From: Gordonia liuliyuniae
Lineage (GTDB): Bacteria; Actinomycetota; Actinomycetes; Mycobacteriales; Mycobacteriaceae
DNA length: 64,000 nucleotides
Assembly: GCF_021739025.1 (NCBI RefSeq)
Contig: NZ_JAKKOT010000002.1
Location: 620,001 to 684,000, forward strand
Direction: 5' to 3'
Below are positions 9,264 to 16,330 of the stretch, piece by piece; within the stretch, counting starts at the first letter, position 1; each line of letters starts with the position of its first letter. The notes beneath the pieces are model-generated. The model was not told where the DNA came from and searched no databases. It saw only the letters and a list, made by a program, of their open reading frames with translations. The translations under genes were made by a program, and so were the position numbers.

Positions 9264-9874
9264 GTGAGACGATCCGGCTGCTGTTGGCCGACGACCAAGC
9301 GCTGGTCCGCGGTGCGCTAGCCGCACTCCTCGATCTCGAATCGGATCTGCAGGTGGTGGCCCAGGTCGGGCGCGGCGACGAGGTCGTCGACGCGGCGCGG
9401 GACTGCGGTGCGCACGTCTGTCTGCTCGATATTGAGATGCCGGGCATCGACGGCATCGATGCGGCCGCGCAGGTGTCCGCGACGCTGCCCGGCGTGCGGT
9501 CGTTGATCGTGACGACGTTCGGCAGGCCCGGCTATCTGCGGCGTGCCATCGACGCGGGCGCCTCGGGGTTCGTTGTGAAGGACACGCCTGCCGCCGAACT
9601 CGCCGACGCCGTCCGCCGCGTCCACGCCGGGCTGCGCGTCATCGATCCGACCCTCGCGACTGAGAGCCTGACGAGCGGGGAGAACCCGTTGACGCGCAGG
9701 GAGTCGGACGTGCTGACCGAAGCGCTGTCCGGCGGCACGGTCGCCGCGATCGCCGCCCAGGTCCATCTGTCGCACGGCACCGTCCGCAACCACCTGTCGT
9801 CGGCGATCGGGAAGACGGGTACGTCGACGCGCGCCGAGGCCGCCCGGGTCGCCCACGAGCGAGGCTGGATCTGA
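9260..9874 (+). CDS. Response regulator, NarL/LuxR family
   Basis: 204 residues from GTG 9260, which overlaps the kinase stop. The receiver domain has the acidic pocket at LLADDQ, the phosphoacceptor Asp57 in LLDIEMPG, and a Lys in FVVKDTPA. The C-terminal LuxR-type helix-turn-helix runs from LTRRESDVL through HLSHGTVRNHLSSAIGKTG. It is the partner of the upstream kinase and probably regulates the ABC exporter. Its TGA is overlapped by a possible CTG start of the next gene. Confidence 0.94.
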   Translation: MSETIRLLLADDQALVRGALAALLDLESDLQVVAQVGRGDEVVDAARDCGAHVCLLDIEMPGIDGIDAAAQVSATLPGVRSLIVTTFGRPGYLRRAIDAGASGFVVKDTPAAELADAVRRVHAGLRVIDPTLATESLTSGENPLTRRESDVLTEALSGGTVAAIAAQVHLSHGTVRNHLSSAIGKTGTSTRAEAARVAHERGWI

Positions 9875-10974
9875 TCGCGTCGGCCGGTGGGGCGCCGGAC
9901 TCGGGACGCAAGCCTGCGCTCACCGGAATCCGCACGGTCGCCGCGGCGACGGTGTGCCTCACCCACGCGGCGTTCTGGACCGGCCACTACACCGACGACT
10001 ACGCGGGCAGGCTCTTCGCGCGGTTCGAAGTCGGGGTGACGATCTTCTTCGTCCTGTCCGGGTATCTGCTGTTCTCGCCGTGGGTGCGGTCGCTGCGAGC
10101 CGAGAGCAGCGTTTATCCGCCGCTTCGCCGGTATGCGTGGCATCGGGTCCGTCGGATCATGCCCGCGTACGTGATGACGGTCGGCGCGGTCTACGTCATC
10201 TTCGTGTTCCGCACCGACTCGTCGGATCTCGGCCACGGGATGTCGGGGCTGATTCGGAACCTCACGTTGACGCAGGTGTACGGGTTCGGCCACTTGCACA
10301 CGGGACTCACCCAGATGTGGAGTCTGGCCGCGGAGGTCGTCTACTACGTCGCGCTGCCGGTGATCGCCTGGCCGTTGGCGCGTTACGTGTGCCGGGGCAG
10401 GTGGCGGCCGGATCTGTTGATCGTGGTCCTCGGCGGGCTGCTGCTCGTCTCGCCGGTCTGGACGTTCGCGACGCACGGCGACGGAGTGGATCCGACCGCT
10501 CGACTGTGGGCGCCGGCGTTCGCCAGTTGGTTCGTCGCAGGCATGCTGCTCGCTGTGCTCGGCCGGCTGATCCGTTCGTGGCCGGCCACCCCGAGCGTCG
10601 CGGTCGCCGCCGGCGCGTTCGTCCTGTCGGCGGGGGCGTTCGCGGGCGAGGCGACGATCGTCCCGAACGATGCGGGTGCGGCGGTCGCCAAACACACGCT
10701 GTACGCGGTGGTCGCCGTCGGTCTGATCGGCCCGCTCGTGGTCGGCTCGTCCGACTGGTGGTCCCGGTTGTGCCGGTCGCGACCGATGGTCTGGCTCGGC
10801 GAGATCTCGTACGAGTTCTTCCTGGTCCACGTCATGGTGTTGGAACTGGTGATGGACCTGCTCGGCTATCGGGTGTTCACCGGCTCGGTGTTGTTCGCGT
10901 TCGTGGTGACCAGCGCGATCAGCGTGCCGATCGCGTGGGTTCTGCATCGGGCGACGTCGCCCCTATGGAGGTGA
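9871..10974 (+). CDS. Acyltransferase-3 family membrane O-acyltransferase, probable CTG start
   Basis: About 367 residues, with some ten hydrophobic helices. The family's N-terminal R-X10-H motif is present (R in GIRTVAAATV, His in CLTHAAFW), along with TQMWSLAAEVVYY and the later WLGEISYEFFLVH. Members transfer acetyl or other acyl groups to cell-surface glycans or lipids. The first ATG/GTG/TTG in frame is GTG 9952, which would delete the motif Arg and half of helix 1, and the frame is closed at 9661. The CTG at 9871 overlaps the response regulator's stop as CTGA and restores the motif; CTG 9865 is a second option. The family is certain; the exact start is inferred. Confidence 0.85.
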   Translation: MIASAGGAPDSGRKPALTGIRTVAAATVCLTHAAFWTGHYTDDYAGRLFARFEVGVTIFFVLSGYLLFSPWVRSLRAESSVYPPLRRYAWHRVRRIMPAYVMTVGAVYVIFVFRTDSSDLGHGMSGLIRNLTLTQVYGFGHLHTGLTQMWSLAAEVVYYVALPVIAWPLARYVCRGRWRPDLLIVVLGGLLLVSPVWTFATHGDGVDPTARLWAPAFASWFVAGMLLAVLGRLIRSWPATPSVAVAAGAFVLSAGAFAGEATIVPNDAGAAVAKHTLYAVVAVGLIGPLVVGSSDWWSRLCRSRPMVWLGEISYEFFLVHVMVLELVMDLLGYRVFTGSVLFAFVVTSAISVPIAWVLHRATSPLWR

Positions 10975-11032
10975 TGCTGTGGAGGCGATGTTGGGGAGGT
11001 GATGCTGGGGAGGCGATGTTGGGGAGGTGACG
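10968..11032. repeat. 14-bp tandem repeat, 4.6 copies
   Basis: Consecutive units at 10968, 10982, 10996, 11010 and a partial unit at 11024 follow gaggYgatgYtgKg, with the two versions alternating (higher-order period 28 bp). It begins in the last codons of the acyltransferase and fills half of the spacer to the next gene. Confidence 0.92.
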
Positions 11033-11089
11033 TGCTCACGCACCGGCCACCAGTGACGCAGACCTCCTGGAGCACGGGCCGACCACCGG

Positions 11090-11095
11090 TAACAT
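11090..11095 (+). promoter_or_regulatory. -10 hexamer TAACAT for a leaderless mRNA
   Basis: TAACAT ends 6 nt before the ATG at 11102, so the transcription start is predicted at the A of the start codon. No properly spaced ribosome-binding site is present. Confidence 0.55.
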
Positions 11096-11101
11096 GAGGT
11101 C

Positions 11102-12304
11102 ATGTCTGCACCCATCCGTTCGGTCACCGCTGCCGACCTCCGGCAATGGACCAGCGACGCTCGGGTGCCCGGGCAGCCGCCCGAACTCTCCGACCTCGGA
11201 AGTCTGCTCATCGCGTCCGGCTATTTGACGCCGACCGCGCGCGGCACGCTCGTGCGGCGCGCGTCCTTGAATCTTCCGCTGCCGTCTCCGTCGAACGGTT
11301 ACAGCGAACTGCGGCGCGTGCAGCGCAGCATCTTGCATGCGGAGAAGTACCTCGACACCACGGTGCTGCCCGGCCTCGTCGTGCCGATCGTCCGGTCGCG
11401 GTTGGCGGCGCTGAACCGTCGCCGCGAGGACGCACACCGCGCCGTCGTCGTCGCCAAGGGGGTGATGCCGAGCGGGACCCGTGCGGTGCGACGGGAACGC
11501 CGCGAGAACGTCTACCTCGAGATCGACGAGCGTGAGCAGTTGTTCTCCGGACTGCTGTGCACGCCCGTCCCGAATCGCCCGACCGGAGCGCGCAAAGCCG
11601 GCACGGATGTGTTCGACAAGTTCGTCGGAGTCGTCGGACAGGTCGGTGGCCGCGGACCGCGCAGGCAGGTGGAGGAGATGGCGGCGCAGGTGTTCGGTCC
11701 CGATGCCGTCGCCGCCGGAACATCGTCGCGCGGCGCCTCGTTCGCCGACGGCTACGAGACGCTGCTGTTCGTCGCGGGCCACTACTACGACCGGATCCGC
11801 GCCAACCCCGCGTGGCTGTCGGACCACTTCGAGATGCAGCGCGTCCAGGTGAATCTGCACGCAGAGCTCGCTGAGATCGCGTCGGACATCGTCGCGCTGC
11901 GCGCGCTGCGCGTCGACCTCGACCAGGCCAGGCACAACGGCGGATTCGACGCCGGGTTCATCGCGCACATCGAGGCCCGTGAGAACGCGCTCCGGCCGGT
12001 GTGGTCTGAGCTGGTCGACCGCGTCCACGCGTTCAGTGAGATCGCGGCGACCGTCGAGTCCGCGGCGAGCGAACTCCGGCTGCTCGACGAGTTCGACAGG
12101 GCGTCGACGATCGACGCCCGCATCGATCACCTGTTGTCGCGGTCCGGGGACCGGGAGCTCGGGGCCGACCACACCCGCCGCCTGTCCCAACAGGTCCGCA
12201 GCGGTGAAGAACAACTCCGCGTCTACCGAGATGTGTTGCAGGGCAACATCGCCCAGCTGGGGCCGGGCGTGCAGCGTGAGCTTGGGCAGCGCTACGAGCC
12301 GTAG
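11102..12304 (+). CDS. Hypothetical helical protein, 400 residues
   Basis: I do not recognise this protein. It has no signal peptide or membrane helix. It is rich in Arg, Ala, Glu and Leu and looks mainly alpha-helical. Residues ~10-45 (TAADLRQWTSDARVP, LGSLLIASGYLTP) suggest a small N-terminal domain, and ~200-390 reads as long helices (QVNLHAELAEIASDIVALRA and ESAASELRLLDEFDRAS). A basic stretch with RAVRRERRENVYLE lies near residue 125. Its start is supported by a -10 element directly upstream. It is transcribed alone and meets the convergent thioesterase gene 7 nt downstream. No function is offered. Confidence 0.8.
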   Translation: MSAPIRSVTAADLRQWTSDARVPGQPPELSDLGSLLIASGYLTPTARGTLVRRASLNLPLPSPSNGYSELRRVQRSILHAEKYLDTTVLPGLVVPIVRSRLAALNRRREDAHRAVVVAKGVMPSGTRAVRRERRENVYLEIDEREQLFSGLLCTPVPNRPTGARKAGTDVFDKFVGVVGQVGGRGPRRQVEEMAAQVFGPDAVAAGTSSRGASFADGYETLLFVAGHYYDRIRANPAWLSDHFEMQRVQVNLHAELAEIASDIVALRALRVDLDQARHNGGFDAGFIAHIEARENALRPVWSELVDRVHAFSEIAATVESAASELRLLDEFDRASTIDARIDHLLSRSGDRELGADHTRRLSQQVRSGEEQLRVYRDVLQGNIAQLGPGVQRELGQRYEP

Positions 12305-12310
12305 AGCAGC

Positions 12311-12742
12311 TCATGGCGTCCTGCCCCAATCCTTCAAGTGTCCCTTCTCCACATCGGTCAGTCGCCGCAGTCGGTGGTTCTCGATGTCGACGACGGCCAT
12401 CTGTGTGCTCGCCACGCACTCGGGCTTGGTGTCGTCGCCGGTCTGTGCGCCGCGGATCTCGTACCCGATGGTGAAGTCGACGGAACGGTGCCCTTTGATC
12501 CACATGCCGATGCGCACCGGCGAGTCGGCGTGGCGGAGCTGTCCCTGATAGCGGATGTCGACGTGGACGATCATCGCGCTCTTGATGAGCGGCGCGTACT
12601 CGTCGCCCGCGCTGAGCAGCCACGAGATCCGCGCTTCTTCCATCAGGGTGACGATGCGTGCGTGGTTGATGTGCCCGAACGCGTCCATGTCGGACCACCG
12701 GACGGGAACCTGAGCGACGTACGCGAACGCGGGATCGGCCAT
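12311..12742 (-). CDS. Acyl-CoA thioesterase, 4HBT hotdog family
   Basis: 143 residues, the normal size for a single hotdog domain. The RWSDMDAFGHINHARI stretch carries the family's catalytic-type Asp (D20) and the GHxNHA loop; LMEEARISWLL forms the start of the hot-dog helix. Such enzymes hydrolyse acyl-CoA thioesters in the cytoplasm. The substrate is undefined, and related mycobacterial proteins are annotated only as thioesterases. It has its own leaderless-type promoter and is not in an operon. Confidence 0.9.
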   Translation of the reverse strand: MADPAFAYVAQVPVRWSDMDAFGHINHARIVTLMEEARISWLLSAGDEYAPLIKSAMIVHVDIRYQGQLRHADSPVRIGMWIKGHRSVDFTIGYEIRGAQTGDDTKPECVASTQMAVVDIENHRLRRLTDVEKGHLKDWGRTP

Positions 12743-12748
12743 CCGCGC

Positions 12749-12754
12749 AGTCTA
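12749..12754 (-). promoter_or_regulatory. -10 hexamer TAGACT, thioesterase gene
   Basis: On the minus strand TAGACT lies 6 nt before the ATG whose first base is 12742. This spacing predicts a leaderless transcript. Confidence 0.5.
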
Positions 12755-12783
12755 GCCACGGTGCGACCTAGCCACGGTGCGAC
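12752..12783. repeat. 16-bp direct tandem duplication
   Basis: ctagccacggtgcgac occurs at 12752-12767 and again, identical, at 12768-12783. The first copy contains part of the thioesterase -10 element, so the duplication places a second TAGxxx-like hexamer upstream. Confidence 0.9.
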
Positions 12784-12842
12784 GAAACGACCGCGTAGGA
12801 AAGTCTTTAAAGTACGGACATCGGTTTTCCGGTTCGATTAGG

Positions 12843-12848
12843 TACTCT
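12843..12848 (+). promoter_or_regulatory. -10 hexamer TACTCT, mycolyltransferase-like gene
   Basis: TACTCT is followed by 8 nt and then the ATG at 12857, giving a leader of zero to two bases. The region just upstream (12808-12842) is AT-richer than its surroundings. Confidence 0.55.
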
Positions 12849-12856
12849 TAGCGTCC

Positions 12857-13852
12857 ATGTGGTCCATTCGATCTACCCGACGTGTCGCAGTTGTAGCTGC
12901 TGTGGCTGCTGTTGCAGCATTGGTTCCGGCTACGGTCGCTGACGCTGCTCCGTCGAAGAAGGACGTCGCGCGGATCGTGGCGCTGAAGAAGGTGACGACG
13001 TATCGCGTCGACCTGACGGTGAACTCCCCGTCCATGGGCAAGAAGATGAGGGTCACGGTACTGACGCCGGGAGGCACCGCCGACCGCCCGGCGTTGTACA
13101 TGCTCGACGGCGCCGACGCGGGCGAGAAGGTGAGCGACTGGATCACCAAGGGCGGTGCGGGCCGCTACTTCGCCGGACGCAACGTGAACGTCGTGCTCCC
13201 CGCGGGCGGTGAGGCGTCGTTCTACACGAACTGGAAGAGCAAGGACAAGGCGGTCGGCAAGCCGCAATGGGAGACATTCCTGACCAAGGAGCTGCCGCCG
13301 CTCATCGACAAGAAGTTCTCCGGTTCGGGCCGCAACGGTGTGCTCGGTCTGTCGATGGGTGGCCAGGCGGCGTTCGCCCTGGCCACTCGGCATCCGGACC
13401 TGTATCAGGGGGTGGCCTCGCTCAGCGGATGCCCACCGGTGACCGGCCCCGCGAACGAGGCCTACGTCCGTGCGACGCTCGCACAGAGCGGCGCAGACGC
13501 CACCAAGATGTGGGGCAGGCCCGGCGGTGCGACCTGGCGGGCGCACGACCCCGCGTACCGGATCGACGCTCTGCGCGGCAAGGCGATCTTCCTGTCGTCG
13601 GGTTCGGGTGCGGTCGGCCCGCTCGATTTGACTGCGGACATCGACCCTAAAGACGGACCGGTGGACGCCCAGATTGCCGCGGGCTCGGCGCTCGAAGTCG
13701 GTGCGAATCGCTGTTCGCTCGAGTTCGCCGCCAAGCTGCGTGTCGAGAACGTGCCGTTCCAATCGAACTTCCGTCTCATCGGCACGCACCGCTGGGACTA
13801 CTGGAAGCGGGACCTGCCTCTCGCGTGGCAGGCCATCGCCCCAGCTCTCTGA
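12857..13852 (+). CDS. Antigen-85-like mycolyltransferase / esterase, secreted
   Basis: 331 residues. A signal peptide (SIRSTRR then an Ala/Val-rich core) ends around ADAAPS at ~30. The mature part is an alpha/beta-hydrolase of the esterase-D/Ag85 family: nucleophile Ser166 in GLSMGG, and catalytic His311 in GTHRWDYW, the equivalent of GTHSWEYW in FbpA-C. Ag85 enzymes transfer mycolic acid from trehalose monomycolate to arabinogalactan or to a second trehalose. Here MYMLDG-like and NWKSKDK segments fit the family, but it is shorter and less conserved than classical FbpA. A mycolyltransferase role is likely and not proven. It converges on the aminotransferase gene with a 3-nt gap. Confidence 0.85.
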   Translation: MWSIRSTRRVAVVAAVAAVAALVPATVADAAPSKKDVARIVALKKVTTYRVDLTVNSPSMGKKMRVTVLTPGGTADRPALYMLDGADAGEKVSDWITKGGAGRYFAGRNVNVVLPAGGEASFYTNWKSKDKAVGKPQWETFLTKELPPLIDKKFSGSGRNGVLGLSMGGQAAFALATRHPDLYQGVASLSGCPPVTGPANEAYVRATLAQSGADATKMWGRPGGATWRAHDPAYRIDALRGKAIFLSSGSGAVGPLDLTADIDPKDGPVDAQIAAGSALEVGANRCSLEFAAKLRVENVPFQSNFRLIGTHRWDYWKRDLPLAWQAIAPAL

Positions 13853-13855
13853 CGC

Positions 13856-14905
13856 CTACCGCTGAGCCCACTCCTGCGCGAACGCCAGGAACGCGTCGTT
13901 CTCGGCGGTGTCGGTGACGGTCACGCGCACACCGTCGCGGGCGAACGGGCGGACGATCACGCCCGCGTCGGTGCTTGCGGCAGCGAACGGCACCGCATCG
14001 TCGCCGAGGGCGAGCCAGATGAAGTTGGCTTGCGAGTCCGGCACGGGGTATCCGAGAGCGCGGAGTCTGGCGGTCACGCGGGTCCTCTCGTCGACGACGG
14101 CGTCGGTGCGGGCCAATAGTTCGTCCTGGGCGCGCAGGGACGCCACCGCGGCGGCCTGGGCGACGCTGCCCACGCTGAACGGCACGTGGATCTTGCCGAG
14201 GGCGGTGATGACCGTCGGATCGCCGACCGCGTAGCCGATGCGCAGCCCGGCGAGCCCGTACGCCTTCGAGAAGGTGCGCAGCACGACGAGGTTCGAGAAT
14301 TCGCGGCGGAGTTCGAGGGCGTCGTATGCGAGCGGCCCGTCGAGTCGCATGTATTCGTAGTAGGCCTCGTCGAGGGCGACGACCACATGGTTGGGCACGG
14401 TTTCGAGGAAGCGGCGGAGCGCCTGTGCTTCGACGACTGTGCCGGTCGGGTTGTTCGGGTTGCACACGAAGATCAGGCGGGTGCGCTCGGTGATCGCCGC
14501 GGCCATCGCATCCAGGTCGTGGACGCCGTCCCCCGTCAACGGGATCTGTACGGGCGTCGCGCCGGAGATTCGCGTGGCGAGCGGGTACGTCTCGAACGAC
14601 CGCCACGCGAACAGGACTTCGTCGCCGGGACCCGACGTCGCGGTGATGAGGTTCTGGCACAGGATCACCGATCCACAGCCGACTTGGATCTCGGCCGGGG
14701 TGACCCCGACCGATTTCGCGAGCTCGTCGGTCAACTCCACCATCCCGTTGTCCGGGTAGCGGTTGGCGTTCGACGCGGCGTCGGCGATGGCTGTCAGGAC
14801 GCTGGGCAGCGGGGGATGGATGACCTCGTTGCTCGCCAGCTTGATCGCTCCGGGAAAGGTCTTGCCGGGAACGTAGACGGGCAGGGATTCCAGGTCGGGT
14901 CTCAT
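13856..14905 (-). CDS. pat: Aminotransferase, Pat/HisC2-like (aromatic amino acid or histidinol phosphate)
   Basis: 349 residues from ATG 14905, with AAAGGG 12-13 nt upstream. It is a PLP-dependent fold-I enzyme: GCGSVILCQNL for cofactor phosphate, FVCNPNNPTGT, DEAYYEYM, and the Schiff-base Lys in RTFSKAYGLAGLRIGYA. The opening LPVYVPGKTFPGAIKLASNE closely matches M. tuberculosis Rv3772 as I remember it, annotated hisC2 and shown to be an aromatic aminotransferase (Pat). It transaminates phenylpyruvate, and its HisC relatives act on histidinol phosphate. Emb and Ag85 genes lie in the same chromosomal neighbourhood in mycobacteria, which fits this context. Confidence 0.9.
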   Translation of the reverse strand: MRPDLESLPVYVPGKTFPGAIKLASNEVIHPPLPSVLTAIADAASNANRYPDNGMVELTDELAKSVGVTPAEIQVGCGSVILCQNLITATSGPGDEVLFAWRSFETYPLATRISGATPVQIPLTGDGVHDLDAMAAAITERTRLIFVCNPNNPTGTVVEAQALRRFLETVPNHVVVALDEAYYEYMRLDGPLAYDALELRREFSNLVVLRTFSKAYGLAGLRIGYAVGDPTVITALGKIHVPFSVGSVAQAAAVASLRAQDELLARTDAVVDERTRVTARLRALGYPVPDSQANFIWLALGDDAVPFAAASTDAGVIVRPFARDGVRVTVTDTAENDAFLAFAQEWAQR

Positions 14906-15028
14906 GCGCGGTGTCACCCTTTGAATGTATGCCTGACCAGGGCGTCGATGCACATCCGCCCGCCGATTTGCGTCTGCTGGAGTTGTCTGTGTAATGTTTT
15001 GCCTCGGCAGTTCGGAAAGAACTCCGCT

Positions 15029-15118
15029 GGAGGCGTGCCAGAGCGGCCGAATGGGACTCACTGCTAATGAGTTGTCTCGCTTAAAACGGGACCGGAGGTT
15101 CAAATCCTCTCGCCTCCG
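15029..15118 (+). tRNA. tRNA-Ser(GCU)
   Basis: A 90-nt class II tRNA. The acceptor arm pairs GGAGGCG (15029-15035) with CGCCTCC (15111-15117), with discriminator G at 15118. The anticodon stem ACTCA/TGAGT encloses loop CTGCTAA with anticodon GCT at 15063-15065. A long variable arm follows, then the T-arm GGAGGTTCAAATCCTC. CCA is not encoded. Confidence 0.96.
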
Positions 15119-15180
15119 CCGACCGAGGTCACGCCTTGGAAGAATTGAATATCGGATCGGGTACACTCGATCCGGGCCAC

Positions 15181-15256
15181 GCGCCCGTAGCTCAACGGAT
15201 AGAGCATCTGACTACGGATCAGAAGGTTTGGGGTTCGAATCCCTACGGGCGCACCA
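15181..15256 (+). tRNA. tRNA-Arg(ACG)
   Basis: Acceptor arm GCGCCCG (15181-15187) pairs with CGGGCGC (15246-15252). The anticodon stem TCTGA/TCAGA encloses CTACGGA with anticodon ACG at 15214-15216; its A34 is expected to be deaminated to inosine. The T-arm contains GGTTCGAATCC. CCA is encoded at 15254-15256, unlike the tRNA-Ser 62 nt upstream. Confidence 0.97.
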
Positions 15257-15264
15257 GATAGTCC

Positions 15265-15316
15265 CCAATGAGGACATCGCAACTGTAGCTATTCACAGTC
15301 GCGGTGTCCTCATTGG
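15265..15316. terminator. Long hairpin downstream of tRNA-Arg
   Basis: Arms 15265-15286 and 15295-15316 pair over 22 positions with one G-T wobble and one A-C mismatch around an 8-nt loop. It starts 9 nt after the tRNA CCA end. There is no T tract beyond 'gttt', so it could be a transcription terminator of the T-poor actinobacterial kind or an RNA-processing structure. It ends 10 nt before the convergent GDSL hydrolase gene and could serve both. Confidence 0.7.
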
Positions 15317-15325
15317 CGTTTCCGG

Positions 15326-16165
15326 CTAAGCGCGGGCTTCATCGACATCCGCGGCGTTCAGAGATGCCGCGGATGTCGACGAGACCCGCGGATACGAGAT
15401 CGGCGCCGCGACAGCGGTCAGTTCGGGGCGCTTCGGGGTGCGGCCGTCGCCCAGCGATCGGCCGCGCAGCTTCCGGACGATCCACGGGCTGAAGAACTCG
15501 ACGAGCCAGCGGGCGTCGTCGGCGGTGCGGCGTATCGGGTGCGGGTCGCCGACGAGATCGAGCGGGCGGCCCCATTCCGGGTCGGCGCCGGGCAGGCCGA
15601 GCGCGTGGGCGGCTCCGGCCGCGAACCGTTCGTGGCCGAGGCTCGACGCGTGTAGCCGGTCCGTCGACCACGAACGGCGGTCACGCAGGATCGGCGCGGC
15701 GAAAAGGTCGACGAGCACGAATTCGTGGCGACGCGCGAAGCCGCGCATGATGTCGTTGATCTCGAACAGTCGCGACTCGAAGAGGCGGCCGAGCGGATTG
15801 ATCTGGGCGATGTCGGGGAACGTCGAGACGATCACCGTTGCACCGGAATCGGCGAGCGCATCGTAGATCTGCTCGAGGTCGGAGTGGACGACGTCGAGGT
15901 CGGCCCGGCCGATCACGTCGTTCATGCCCAGCGGCGCGGCGACCAGGTCCGGCTTCAGGGCGAGTGCGGGCTCGAGTTGCTCGTTGAGCGTGTTCCGGGT
16001 GTTCTTGCCGCGGATCGCGAGGTTCGCGTAGCGCACCGCTGGGTTGTGCGCGGCCAACTGGTCGGCGAGTCGGTCCGCCCATCCTCGATACATGTCGGGG
16101 GCGACCTCGTCGCACATGCCTTCGGTCTGGGAGTCGCCGATCGCGACGAATCTCGAAAACTCCAT
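15326..16165 (-). CDS. SGNH/GDSL-family hydrolase
   Basis: 279 residues. Block I FVAIGDSQTEG carries the nucleophilic Ser. Block II Gly is in NLAIRGKNT, block III is PLGMNDVIG (the conserved Asn), and block V is DRLHAS with the catalytic Asp/His pair. No signal peptide is seen, so it is probably cytoplasmic. SGNH enzymes hydrolyse esters (lipid, acyl or carbohydrate); the substrate cannot be assigned. It is transcribed toward the tRNA genes and has a leaderless-type promoter. Confidence 0.9.
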   Translation of the reverse strand: MEFSRFVAIGDSQTEGMCDEVAPDMYRGWADRLADQLAAHNPAVRYANLAIRGKNTRNTLNEQLEPALALKPDLVAAPLGMNDVIGRADLDVVHSDLEQIYDALADSGATVIVSTFPDIAQINPLGRLFESRLFEINDIMRGFARRHEFVLVDLFAAPILRDRRSWSTDRLHASSLGHERFAAGAAHALGLPGADPEWGRPLDLVGDPHPIRRTADDARWLVEFFSPWIVRKLRGRSLGDGRTPKRPELTAVAAPISYPRVSSTSAASLNAADVDEARA

Positions 16166-16171
16166 GCGCCG

Positions 16172-16177
16172 ATCTTA
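16172..16177 (-). promoter_or_regulatory. -10 hexamer TAAGAT, GDSL hydrolase gene
   Basis: On the minus strand TAAGAT is separated by 6 nt from the ATG at 16165, and no ribosome-binding site is present. Confidence 0.5.
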
Positions 16178-16242
16178 GTGCCGAGTGTCGTCGAGGAATG
16201 GACGACACCCGATACCGACGATCGACCGATCGACTCCCATTC

Positions 16243-16270
16243 TGTTTACAAACTAAGCCAAATGTATAGA
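16243..16270 (+). promoter_or_regulatory. Probable alkB operon promoter
   Basis: TGTTTA (16243-16248) and TATAGA (16265-16270) are spaced 16 bp apart in a strikingly AT-rich stretch (16239-16300) of a GC-rich window. Just downstream lies ACGTACGT (16273-16280) within CAACGTACGTAAC, a partial palindrome that could be the operator for the operon's own TetR regulator. The promoter is inferred from these elements only. Confidence 0.45.
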
Positions 16271-16330
16271 CAACGTACGTAACAACGGTTAATGTCAACA
16301 TCACCTGATCGTCAGCCGAGGAGGAGAATG

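Noticed and set aside
15029..15316. Integrated element or attachment site at the tRNA pair
   Set aside because: No integrase or foreign-looking genes flank the tRNAs, and no direct repeat of a tRNA 3' end was found nearby; only the hairpin is unusual.
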